From Salinisphaera sp035690525 (GTDB lineage: Bacteria > Pseudomonadota > Gammaproteobacteria > Nevskiales > Salinisphaeraceae): a stretch of 9,942 nucleotides of DNA. The stretch lies in the NCBI RefSeq assembly GCF_035690525.1, contig NZ_DASSKM010000009.1, positions 1-9,942 on the forward strand, in the 5' to 3' direction. The position numbers were made by a program, and so were the translations under genes. The notes under the pieces were generated by a model. That model was not told the origin of the DNA and did not search any database. It worked only from the letters and a program-made list of their open reading frames with translations. Below are positions 1-6,421 of this stretch, piece after piece (within the stretch, counting starts at the first letter, position 1; every line of letters starts with the position of its first letter).

Positions 1-1
1 C

Positions 2-652
2 GATCTCGATCTGGCGGTCAAGGCGATCAAGGATTCGCGCGTCATCAACACCGGCCAGGTCTGCAACTGCGCCGAGCGGGTGTATGTACAGCGCGGCGTG
101 GCCGAGGCCTTCCAGACCAAGATGGTCGCGGCGATGAAGGACACAAAATACGGCGATCCGGGCGCCGATCCGTCGGTCGACATGGGCCCGCTGATCAACC
201 GGGAAGGTCTGGACAAGGTCGCGTCGATGGTCGATTCGGCGAGAAAGTCCGGCGCCGAGGTGCTCACCGGCGGTCAAGTCGCCGATCTGGGGCAGGGGTA
301 CCACTACGAGCCGACCGTTCTGGCGGCCTGCACGCCCGATATGGACGTGATGAAAGACGAGATCTTCGGGCCTGTGCTGCCGATTCAGGTGGTCGACGAT
401 CTGGATGAGGCCGTCGCGCTGGCCAACAATTCGGACTACGGCCTGACTTCATCCGTCTACACGCGCGATCTCAACGCCGCGCTCAAGGCTTGTCGGGAAC
501 TGGAATACGGCGAGACCTATGTGAATCGCGAGAACTTCGAGGCCATGCAGGGTTTTCACGCCGGCGCCGGCAAATCCGGCATCGGCGGCGCCGACGGCAA
601 GCATGGGCTGTACGAATACACCCGTACCCACGTGGCCTACATTCAGACCTGA
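2..652 (+). CDS. aldA: AldA-type lactaldehyde/glycolaldehyde dehydrogenase, C-terminal part (5' end outside window)
   Basis: The reading frame is open from the first bases, so the gene starts upstream; 216 codons plus TGA are visible. AldA oxidises lactaldehyde or glycolaldehyde with NAD+ to lactate or glycolate, in the cytoplasm. The catalytic cysteine block GQVCNCAERV sits at the start, with TGC at 62-64 the likely nucleophile. Further on are MGPLIN, the family motif EIFGPVLP, SDYGLTSSVYT, and the closing stretch GETYVNRENFEAMQGFHAG then KSGIGGADGKHGLYEY. These last blocks match my recollection of E. coli AldA (about 479 aa) much more closely than general aldehyde dehydrogenases. The NAD-binding half and the general-base glutamate are lost with the missing 5' part. 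The gene runs toward glnD and shows no functional link to it. Family assignment is secure; the exact substrate is inferred. Confidence 0.9.
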   Translation, partial: DLDLAVKAIKDSRVINTGQVCNCAERVYVQRGVAEAFQTKMVAAMKDTKYGDPGADPSVDMGPLINREGLDKVASMVDSARKSGAEVLTGGQVADLGQGYHYEPTVLAACTPDMDVMKDEIFGPVLPIQVVDDLDEAVALANNSDYGLTSSVYTRDLNAALKACRELEYGETYVNRENFEAMQGFHAGAGKSGIGGADGKHGLYEYTRTHVAYIQT

Positions 653-689
653 AGCGGCTATGCCGGCTGGCGCGGCAAAGAGAGTATCG

Positions 690-720
690 GCCGCCGCCTC
701 AAACCTCGGCGGGCGGCGGC
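690..720. terminator. GC-rich hairpin between convergent aldA and glnD, possible terminator
   Basis: GCCGCCGCC (690-698) and GGCGGCGGC (712-720) form a perfect 9-bp stem with a 13-nt loop, in the 107-bp gap between the aldA stop and the glnD stop. Its position suits a shared transcription end for two converging units. Neither side has a clear T-run, so it is not a standard intrinsic terminator; it may instead stabilise the 3' ends or act with Rho. GGC-rich sequence can form such stems by chance in a high-GC genome. Confidence 0.35.
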
Positions 721-759
721 GCGGGATCGTATGAAACGGCAACAGGCCTAGAGACGCGC

Positions 760-3435
760 TCAGTTGTCGGACCGATCCAGTTCGGCCGTCATCACGGCGC
801 GCAGTTCGCGCAGGATGTCGTCGTCTCGAATGGCCATTTGCTGCCGGTCGGTGATGAAGAAGACATCCTCGGCGCGGGCGCCGATGGTCGCGATCTTGGC
901 GGTTTCCAACAGGATGCCGCAACGACGGAACACGTCGCCGATGATCGACAGCAGGCCCGGGCGATCGGCGGTCATGATTTCCATCACCGTACAGTCGCGC
1001 TCGGCGGCCTGGGTGAAATAGATCTGGGTCGGCACGTTGAAATACTGGTTGCGCCGGCCCTGTCGCCGGGTGACATCGATGCTTTCGACGGCCGGGTCGG
1101 CGATCGCGTCGGCCAGGGCTAATTCGACCTCGCGATACCGATAGACATCGCGCACCGGATGGCCGTCGCTTTCCGCGATGATGTAGGTGTCGAGTGTGTA
1201 GTCGTCGCTGGTGGTGTTGATACGGGCGTCGTGCACCGACAGGCCGAGCTGGGCGAGCACGCCCGTGGTTACGCCGAACAGATAGTCGCGGTCGCGCATG
1301 TAGACGAACAGCGTGCTGCCCTGATCGGCGATGTCGGTGATCGATACCAGCGGCGTCTGATCATCGCCGTGCCGGACGATGGCGCGGGTCTGGCGCGCGA
1401 TCTCGTCGGGGCTGTGACGAAGGAAGTATTCGGGATCGAAGCGTGCCCAGAGCGCCTTGAAATGCGGGGTGTTCACGCCGTTGCGGGTGAGGATGGCGGC
1501 CGCCGCGCTGCGTGTCTCGGCGATCAGTTCATCGCGGTCGAGCGGATCGTCGAGGCCGCGCTCCAGGGCTCGCCGGGCGTTGTTGTAGAGATCGGTGAGC
1601 AGGCTTTCCTTCCAGGAGTTCCACAGATCCGGATTGGTCGCGCGGATATCGCAGACGGTCAGCAGGAACAGCCGGTCCAGGCGTTCGCGCGAACCGACCT
1701 CGCGCGCGAATTCATTGATGACTTCGACGTCGTTGATATCGCGGCGCTGGGCGGTCATCGACATCAGAAGATGGCGGCGCACCAGCCAGCAGACGAGCTC
1801 GGTGTCGTCCGAGGAAATGCCGTGGGCCTGGCAGAACTCGCGCGCATCCTGTGCCCCGAGTTCCGAATGATCGCCGCCGCGGCCCTTGGCGATGTCGTGC
1901 ATGAGCCCGGCGATATAAAGGATCTGCGGCTTGTTCAGCCCCTGCATCAGCGCGCTGGCGAACGGCAACTCGTGGTTGAAGCGGGGCAACGCCAGCCGAC
2001 GCATGTTGCGCATCACGAACAGCGTATGTTCGTCCACGGTCAGCGTATGGAACAGGTCATACTGCATGCGGCCGATGATCTGGCCGAACTTCGGCAGGTA
2101 ACGCCCCAGGATGCCGTAGCGATTCATCCGTCGCAGCGCCCGCGTCACGCCGCTGCGCTGGCGTAGAATCTCTGTGAAGAGGCGACGGCAATGCAATGAA
2201 TTGCGAAACGAATCGTCGATCAGACGACGGTCGCGGCGCATCAGGCGCAAGGTGCGGGCGCGGATGCCGATCAGCCCGGGGCGGGTCTCCATGAGATAAA
2301 AGATCTCGAGCAGCGCGCTGGGGGTTTCGATGAAGACCCTCTCATGCGCGACCTCGATGAAGCCGTGCCGAGCCTGGAAACGATCGTTGATGGGACGCGG
2401 CCGCTCGTCGTCGGTGGCGTGCAGGATCGCTTCGGAAAAAAGTTGAAGCAATACATCGTTTAACGCAGACAAGGCTTTGATATTGCGGTAATAGCGCTGC
2501 ATGAAGCGCTCCACCGCGAGGGTGTTCTCGGCATCGTCGTAGCCCAGCAGGTGCGCGATCTGGATCTGATGATCGAACAGCAGGCGGTTCTCGTTGCGCC
2601 CGGTGAGCATATGCAGGGCGAAGCGAACGCGCCAAAGAAACGCCTGGCCGCGATGCAGCTCGGAGAATTCGCGCCGGCTCAAAAAGCCGTAGTCGACCAA
2701 ACCGTCGAGCGTATGGGCCGCGAACTGCCGTTTGGCGACCCAGGCGATGGTCTGGATATCGCGCAGCCCGCCCGGAGATTCCTTGACGTTGGGTTCGAGC
2801 TTGTAGGCGGTTTCGTCGTAGCGGGCGTGGCGCGCGGCTTGTTCCTCGACCTTGGCGTTGAAAAAATCGGCCGACGACCAGACATGCTCGGCGGAGGTTG
2901 CGGCCCGCATACGGGCGAACAGCGCCGGATCGCCAACCAGCACCCGCGACTCCATCAGATTAGTCATGATGGTGATATCGTCCGCGGCCAGCTCGGCGCA
3001 TTCCGCCGGCGAACGCACGCTATGCCCGATTTCCAGGCCCAGATCCCATAGATAGATCAGAAAGCTTTCCAGCGCCGGGGCGACGGTATCGAGCTGGTTG
3101 TGCCGATAGAGGACGAGCAGATCGATATCGGACTGCGGCAGCAGTTCGTTGCGACCGTAGCCGCCGACCGCGACCAGGCAGGCGCTGTCGGTGGCGACCA
3201 GTTCGCGCCAGGCGTGCACCAGCACCGCGTCGACGATCTCGCAGCGCGCGCGCACCAGACGGGTGATCGATTCGCCCTGGCGAAAGGCATCGGCGATATG
3301 CGCCTGGCCCGCTTCGAGTACGGCGCGAACCGATTCCGCATCGCCGATATCAAGCGCCCAGACCCGATCGAGAAAGCCGTCCCAATCGGTCAGACCGACC
3401 GATTCGACTTCGTTTACGGGCGGACCTGGGATCAT
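760..3435 (-). CDS. glnD: PII uridylyltransferase / uridylyl-removing enzyme
   Basis: GlnD senses glutamine and adds or removes UMP on PII proteins (GlnB/GlnK), setting glutamine synthetase activity and Ntr expression. The 891 aa match the family length. Domains in order: nucleotidyltransferase, with GGYGRNEL at 91-98 and the metal-binding DID at 103-105; a helical linker with VKESPGGLRDIQTIAW around 217-232; an HD phosphohydrolase domain with VDEH at 467-470, MHDIAKG at 512-518, H523 and D597 in TVCDIRA; then two ACT domains, about 707-780 and 816-885, the second with TADRPGLLSIIGD. Both catalytic sites look intact, so the enzyme should be bifunctional. The ATG lies one base after the map stop (TGAgATG) without a clear Shine-Dalgarno, which points to translational coupling with map. 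The dapD or dapC gene often found after glnD is absent. Confidence 0.97.
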   Translation of the reverse strand: MIPGPPVNEVESVGLTDWDGFLDRVWALDIGDAESVRAVLEAGQAHIADAFRQGESITRLVRARCEIVDAVLVHAWRELVATDSACLVAVGGYGRNELLPQSDIDLLVLYRHNQLDTVAPALESFLIYLWDLGLEIGHSVRSPAECAELAADDITIMTNLMESRVLVGDPALFARMRAATSAEHVWSSADFFNAKVEEQAARHARYDETAYKLEPNVKESPGGLRDIQTIAWVAKRQFAAHTLDGLVDYGFLSRREFSELHRGQAFLWRVRFALHMLTGRNENRLLFDHQIQIAHLLGYDDAENTLAVERFMQRYYRNIKALSALNDVLLQLFSEAILHATDDERPRPINDRFQARHGFIEVAHERVFIETPSALLEIFYLMETRPGLIGIRARTLRLMRRDRRLIDDSFRNSLHCRRLFTEILRQRSGVTRALRRMNRYGILGRYLPKFGQIIGRMQYDLFHTLTVDEHTLFVMRNMRRLALPRFNHELPFASALMQGLNKPQILYIAGLMHDIAKGRGGDHSELGAQDAREFCQAHGISSDDTELVCWLVRRHLLMSMTAQRRDINDVEVINEFAREVGSRERLDRLFLLTVCDIRATNPDLWNSWKESLLTDLYNNARRALERGLDDPLDRDELIAETRSAAAAILTRNGVNTPHFKALWARFDPEYFLRHSPDEIARQTRAIVRHGDDQTPLVSITDIADQGSTLFVYMRDRDYLFGVTTGVLAQLGLSVHDARINTTSDDYTLDTYIIAESDGHPVRDVYRYREVELALADAIADPAVESIDVTRRQGRRNQYFNVPTQIYFTQAAERDCTVMEIMTADRPGLLSIIGDVFRRCGILLETAKIATIGARAEDVFFITDRQQMAIRDDDILRELRAVMTAELDRSDN

Positions 3436-3436
3436 C

Positions 3437-4204
3437 TCAGGCCGCGGCCAGTCGGCTCGGTGTGAGCACCTCGACGCCGGCCGCGGTGACCAGCACGGTA
3501 TGCTCCCATTGCGCGGACAGCGAGTGATCCTTGGTCACCACCGTCCAGCCGTCGGGCAGCAGCTTCACTTGGCGTTTGCCGGCGTTGACCATCGGTTCGA
3601 TGGTAAAGGTCATGCCGGCTTCCAGCGTCATACCGGTGCCGGTCTTGCCGTAATGCAGAACCTGCGGCTCTTCGTGAAAACCGCGCCCGATGCCGTGGCC
3701 GCAATATTCGCGCACCACCGCGCAGCGCTCGGATTCGACGTATTTCTGGATCGCGGCGCCTATGTCGCCGAGCGTCGCCCCCGGCTTGACCTGCTCGATG
3801 CCGATGTACATCGCCTTTTCGGCCACGTTCGACAGCCGCCGGGCCTTGATCGACGGCTCGCCTGCGAAATACATACGCGAACTGTCGCCGTGGAAGCCGT
3901 CCTTGATCAGCGTAACGTCGATATTGAGCGCGTCGCCCCGCTTGAGTTTCTTGTCGCCGGGGATGCCGTGACAGACCACATGATTGATCGATGTGCAGAC
4001 CGATTTCGGAAAGCCGTTGTAGTTGAGCGGCGCCGGCGTGGTGCCCAGCTCGTCGACCATGTAATCGTGGCACAGCGTGTTGAGTTCGTCGGTGGTCACG
4101 CCGGGTTTGACGTGCGCGCCGATCATGTCCAGCACCTCTGCGGCGAGCCGTCCGGCCTCGCGCATCTTGTCCTGTTCCTCGGGCGTCTTGATTGTCGCGC
4201 TCAT
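3437..4204 (-). CDS. map: Methionine aminopeptidase, type I
   Basis: Map removes the initiator methionine from nascent proteins whose second residue is small. With the start chosen here the protein has 255 aa, near the roughly 264 of E. coli Map. All five metal ligands are visible: D96 in NIDVT, D107 in FHGDSS, H170 in EYCGHGIGRGFHEEP, E203 in FTIEPM and E234 in QWEH; the substrate-contacting H79 is in VVCHGIP. The start is MSATIKTPEE, because AAGGA lies 9 nt upstream (4214-4218) and this N-terminus lines up with E. coli MAISIKTPED. An in-frame ATG at 4237 would add 11 residues but lies upstream of that ribosome binding site. The gene is first in a two-gene unit with glnD and runs divergently from rpsB. 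Confidence 0.97.
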   Translation of the reverse strand: MSATIKTPEEQDKMREAGRLAAEVLDMIGAHVKPGVTTDELNTLCHDYMVDELGTTPAPLNYNGFPKSVCTSINHVVCHGIPGDKKLKRGDALNIDVTLIKDGFHGDSSRMYFAGEPSIKARRLSNVAEKAMYIGIEQVKPGATLGDIGAAIQKYVESERCAVVREYCGHGIGRGFHEEPQVLHYGKTGTGMTLEAGMTFTIEPMVNAGKRQVKLLPDGWTVVTKDHSLSAQWEHTVLVTAAGVEVLTPSRLAAA

Positions 4205-4213
4205 CGCGTTCGA

Positions 4214-4218
4214 TCCTT
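4214..4218 (-). promoter_or_regulatory. Ribosome binding site that fixes the map start
   Basis: On the minus strand AAGGA is 9 nt before the ATG at 4204. It supports that start over the upstream in-frame ATG at 4237, which lies 5' of this site. Confidence 0.7.
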
Positions 4219-4275
4219 GCCGGTGGCAGAATGACAACGTCGCGCGAGCGCGACGGTGGCCTGTGAAGGGCCGCT

Positions 4276-4304
4276 ATGGTATAAACCGCTCGCGCTTGCG
4301 GCAA
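4276..4304 (-). promoter_or_regulatory. Candidate sigma-70 promoter for map-glnD
   Basis: On the minus strand TTGCCG (4304-4299) and TACCAT (4281-4276) are separated by 17 nt, with 4/6 and 3/6 matches to the -35 and -10 consensus. TATACC two bases upstream is an alternative -10 with a 15-nt spacer. Position fits an mRNA leader of about 65 nt for map. The -10 overlaps the predicted rpsB -10 on the other strand. Confidence 0.4.
4277..4285 (+). promoter_or_regulatory. Extended -10 promoter for rpsB-tsf
   Basis: TGGTATAAA is an extended -10 (TGn plus 5/6 of TATAAT). No good -35 is seen 16-18 nt upstream, which an extended -10 can tolerate. The next bases, CCGCTCGCGC, form a GC-rich discriminator, a feature of stable-RNA and ribosomal promoters under stringent (ppGpp/DksA) control. 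The start of transcription would be near 4292, giving a leader of about 150 nt. Confidence 0.6.
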
Positions 4305-4443
4305 TCCGCAGCGTCCGAGCGGCTTTTGCCGTTCATATTCTTGAAATACACACGCGTATCGACACATGGAATAGGGTGCCTCTGGCCCAATCGGTCAGGG
4401 GTTGTTCCATGGGATGCGCGGAGGCTCAACCCGGAGACAACCC
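4292..4443 (+). promoter_or_regulatory. Structured rpsB mRNA leader, probable S2 autoregulatory element
   Basis: The leader can form three hairpins. The first is TGCGG-CAAT-CCGCA (4297-4310). The second is CGGC-TTTT-GCCG (4320-4331), which can extend by G-U and A-T pairs. The third is a long one closed by CATGGAA (4365-4371) with TTCCATG (4405-4411), enclosing a nine-pair inner stem (4379-4387 with 4393-4401, two G-U). Downstream, CAACCC occurs twice (4427-4432 and 4438-4443), on both sides of the GGAG ribosome binding site (4433-4436). Each copy is the exact complement of GGGTTG at 4399-4404, so a pseudoknot or switch is possible. In E. coli rpsB-tsf is repressed by S2 through its leader; this region is the likely counterpart. 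Its 5' end depends on the predicted promoter. Confidence 0.6.
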
Positions 4444-5355
4444 ATGAGCGAAATCAGCATGCGCCAGCTGCTGGAAGCAGGCGTGCACTTTGGTCATCGC
4501 ACGCGTTATTGGAACCCGAAGATGTCGTCTTACATCTTTGGCCACCGCAACAAGATCCATATCATTAACCTTGAACAGACGCTGCCGCTGATCAAGGATG
4601 CCTATAATTATATCAGCCGTCTGTCGGCCAACGGCGGCAACATTATGTTCGTCGGCACCAAGCGCGCCGCGCGCGAGGCGATCGGCAAGCAGGCCCAGCG
4701 CGCGGGCATGCCGTTCGTCAACTACCGCTGGCTCGGTGGCATGCTGACCAACTTCAAGACGGTCAAGAACTCGATCCAGCGCCTGCACGATCTCGAGCAG
4801 ATGATCGAGGACGGTTCGATCCGCAAGCTGTCCAAGCGCGAGGGCCTGGACCTGCATCGCGAGCGCGACAAGCTCGAGCGCTCGATCGGCGGCATCAAGG
4901 AAATGACCAGCCTGCCGGACGCGCTGTTCGTGATCGACGTCGGCTTCGAGAAGATCGCCATCGACGAGGCCCGTAAGTTGGGCATTCCGGTGGTGGCCGT
5001 GGTCGACACCAACTGCTCGCCGGAAGGCATCGATGTGGTTATTCCCGGCAACGACGACGCGATCCGCGCCATTCGCATCTACAGCGAAATGGCGGCCGAC
5101 GCTGTGCTCGCCGGCCGCGGCAGCAAGGGCAAATTCACCGGCGCCGAGGAAGAGGTAATCGAGGTTCAGGCCAAAGGCGAGGCCCACGAGCCCGGAAAGC
5201 CGGCCGAAGCCCAGGAAGCCTCCAAGGTGACCCAGAACACGGTGATCCAGGAATCGCAGGGCGAGACCGAGCCGCGTGCGACCGCGTCGCTGGGCGACGT
5301 GGCGTCGACCGACGCCGGGGAACCGGAAGAATCCGATCCGAAGAAGGCCGATTAG
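4444..5355 (+). CDS. rpsB: 30S ribosomal protein S2
   Basis: S2 binds late to the small subunit, near the S1 attachment site, and is needed for initiation. The ATG at 4444 follows GGAG by 7 nt and gives MSEISMRQLLEAGVHFGH, matching the family N-terminus; an in-frame ATG at 4402 lies inside the structured leader and is rejected. Family blocks: TRYWNPKM (20-27), FVGTKRAA (69-76), VNYRWLGGMLTNFKTVK (92-108), LPDALFVID (157-165), and VDTNCSPEGIDVVIPGNDDAIRAI (about 187-210). The core ends near residue 226. The protein has 303 aa against 241 in E. coli; the surplus is a C-terminal tail (about 227-303) rich in Glu, Ala, Pro, Ser and Thr, with 18 acidic and 8 basic residues by hand count, probably disordered. 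First gene of the rpsB-tsf unit. Confidence 0.98.
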   Translation: MSEISMRQLLEAGVHFGHRTRYWNPKMSSYIFGHRNKIHIINLEQTLPLIKDAYNYISRLSANGGNIMFVGTKRAAREAIGKQAQRAGMPFVNYRWLGGMLTNFKTVKNSIQRLHDLEQMIEDGSIRKLSKREGLDLHRERDKLERSIGGIKEMTSLPDALFVIDVGFEKIAIDEARKLGIPVVAVVDTNCSPEGIDVVIPGNDDAIRAIRIYSEMAADAVLAGRGSKGKFTGAEEEVIEVQAKGEAHEPGKPAEAQEASKVTQNTVIQESQGETEPRATASLGDVASTDAGEPEESDPKKAD

Positions 5356-5367
5356 TAACACGGCCTT
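5344..5367 (+). other. Hairpin spanning the rpsB stop codon
   Basis: AAGGCCG (5344-5350) and CGGCCTT (5361-5367) form a perfect 7-bp stem; the 10-nt loop carries the TAG stop of rpsB (5353-5355). No T-run follows, so full termination is unlikely. It could weaken read-through, protect the rpsB 3' end or mark a processing site, allowing different S2 and EF-Ts levels. Confidence 0.45.
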
Positions 5368-5368
5368 C

Positions 5369-5400
5369 CGTATCAACGACCGATCGTATCAACGACCGAA
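5369..5400 (+). repeat. Tandem direct repeat of a 16-bp unit in the rpsB-tsf spacer
   Basis: CGTATCAACGACCGAT (5369-5384) is followed directly by CGTATCAACGACCGAA (5385-5400), 15 of 16 bases identical. The pair fills most of the 61-bp spacer and ends just before the tsf ribosome binding site. It looks like a recent slippage duplication; no function is evident. Confidence 0.9.
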
Positions 5401-5416
5401 TTTCGGAGAAACAGAC

Positions 5417-6298
5417 ATGGCAATCAGTGCCTCCCTGGTCAAGGAACTGCGCGAGCGCACCGGCGCCGGCATGATGGAGTGCAAGAAAGCGCTTCAGGCC
5501 ACCGACGGCGATATCGACGCGGCCGCGGAAAACATGCGCCGCGAAGGTCTGGCCAAGGCCGACAAGAAAGCCGGCCGCGTGGCCGCCGAAGGCCGCATCG
5601 CGGCGGCCACTTCGGCCGACAACACCGCCGCGGTGCTCGTGGAAGTGAATTGCGAGACCGACTTCGTCGGTAAAAACGAAGAGTTCATCGAGTTCGCCGA
5701 GGACGTCGCGAAACTCGTGCTGGAAAAGGAACCCGCCGATGTGGACGCGCTCGGCGAGCTTTATATGGGCGGCGAAACGGTCGAGGACAAGCGCCGCGCG
5801 TTGATCGCGAAGCTGGGCGAGAAGATCAGCGTGCGCCGCTTCGAGCGCGTCAACGCCGGCGAAGGCCGCATCGATGTCTATTCGCACGGCGCGCGCATTG
5901 CCGCGGCGGTGGCCGTATCCGGCGGCGAGGATGAACTCGTGCGCGATCTGGCTATGCACGTGGCGGCTTCGGCTCCGGCGCATCTGGCGACCGAGGACGT
6001 GCCCGAAGAACGCCGCAACGCCGAAAAAGAGATCCTGATGGCGCAGGCCCGCGACTCCGGCAAGCCGGAAAACATCATCGAGAAGATGGTCGAGGGCCGC
6101 CTGAAGAAGTTCCTCGGCGAAATCACGCTGCTGGGTCAGCCCTTCGTCAAGGATCCGGACCTGACGGTCGAAAAGCTGGTATCCGAGCGCGGCGCGACGA
6201 TCGAAGCCTACGCCCGGCTGGAAGTCGGCGAAGGCATCGAGAAGAAGCAAGAGGATTTCGCCGCGGAAGTCCGCGCCCAGGCCGAAAAGACGGTCTGA
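5417..6298 (+). CDS. tsf: Elongation factor Ts
   Basis: EF-Ts is the nucleotide exchange factor that removes GDP from EF-Tu in the elongation cycle. The ATG at 5417 follows GGAG (5405-5408) by 8 nt and gives MAISASLVKELRERTGAG, typical of the family. It has 293 aa against 283 in E. coli. The N-terminal UBA-like domain carries LRERTGAGMMECKKAL (11-26), the first family signature. The second signature, VNCETDFVGKNEEF (77-90), contains D82 and F83 of the TDFV motif, the residues that enter EF-Tu and displace the Mg2+. The dimerisation-domain blocks and a C-terminal LLGQPFVKDP follow. It is co-transcribed with rpsB and closed by the terminator 13 nt downstream. Confidence 0.98.
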   Translation: MAISASLVKELRERTGAGMMECKKALQATDGDIDAAAENMRREGLAKADKKAGRVAAEGRIAAATSADNTAAVLVEVNCETDFVGKNEEFIEFAEDVAKLVLEKEPADVDALGELYMGGETVEDKRRALIAKLGEKISVRRFERVNAGEGRIDVYSHGARIAAAVAVSGGEDELVRDLAMHVAASAPAHLATEDVPEERRNAEKEILMAQARDSGKPENIIEKMVEGRLKKFLGEITLLGQPFVKDPDLTVEKLVSERGATIEAYARLEVGEGIEKKQEDFAAEVRAQAEKTV

Positions 6299-6310
6299 CC
6301 GCATCTGCCG

Positions 6311-6341
6311 AAAAGCCGGCTGCTATTCGCAGCCGGTTTTT
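6311..6341 (+). terminator. Rho-independent terminator after tsf
   Basis: CCGGCTGC (6316-6323) and GCAGCCGG (6329-6336) form a perfect 8-bp GC-rich stem with loop TATTC, directly followed by TTTTT (6337-6341). AAAA before the stem extends the pairing with the T-run. It begins 13 nt after the tsf stop and separates rpsB-tsf from the pyrH unit. Confidence 0.92.
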
Positions 6342-6374
6342 GTTCAGCGCCGCTGCGGGTTGTTTATCGCACTG

Positions 6375-6383
6375 TGACATAAT
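6375..6383 (+). promoter_or_regulatory. Extended -10 promoter for pyrH-frr-uppS-cdsA
   Basis: TGACATAAT is an extended -10 (TGn plus 5/6 match), just after the tsf terminator. The GC-rich stretch CCGCGCG follows. No clear -35 is visible at 17 nt. Transcription from about 6390 would give pyrH a leader of about 30 nt. Confidence 0.6.
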
Positions 6384-6421
6384 CCGCGCGTTTGCTTGCC
6401 ACCGACCGGGATGACCTGCTG

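Noticed and set aside
1159..2166. 335-codon plus-strand open frame opposite glnD
   Set aside because: It lies wholly inside glnD, whose protein is full length with all domains; the frame's product is His/Arg/Ala-rich with no family pattern, as expected for antisense of GC-rich coding DNA.
3191..4234. 347-codon plus-strand open frame opposite map and the glnD start
   Set aside because: It is antisense to two clear genes, has biased composition and no recognisable motif.
4205..4237. Upstream ATG at 4237 as the map start
   Set aside because: It lies upstream of the AAGGA site used by the ATG at 4204, and the added 11 residues do not match the family N-terminus.
3432..4367. 311-codon minus-strand frame overlapping map
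   Set aside because: It is a different frame of the map coding strand; Map has all metal ligands in its own frame, and this product is Arg-rich with no domain.
5135..6304. 389-codon minus-strand open frame opposite tsf and the rpsB tail
   Set aside because: It is antisense to two essential genes, has no supporting ribosome binding site that I can see, and gives a low-complexity product.
6392..6421. TTG at 6392 as the pyrH start
   Set aside because: It would be nearly leaderless if the extended -10 at 6375-6383 is right, and the extra 10 residues precede the usual PyrH N-terminus.
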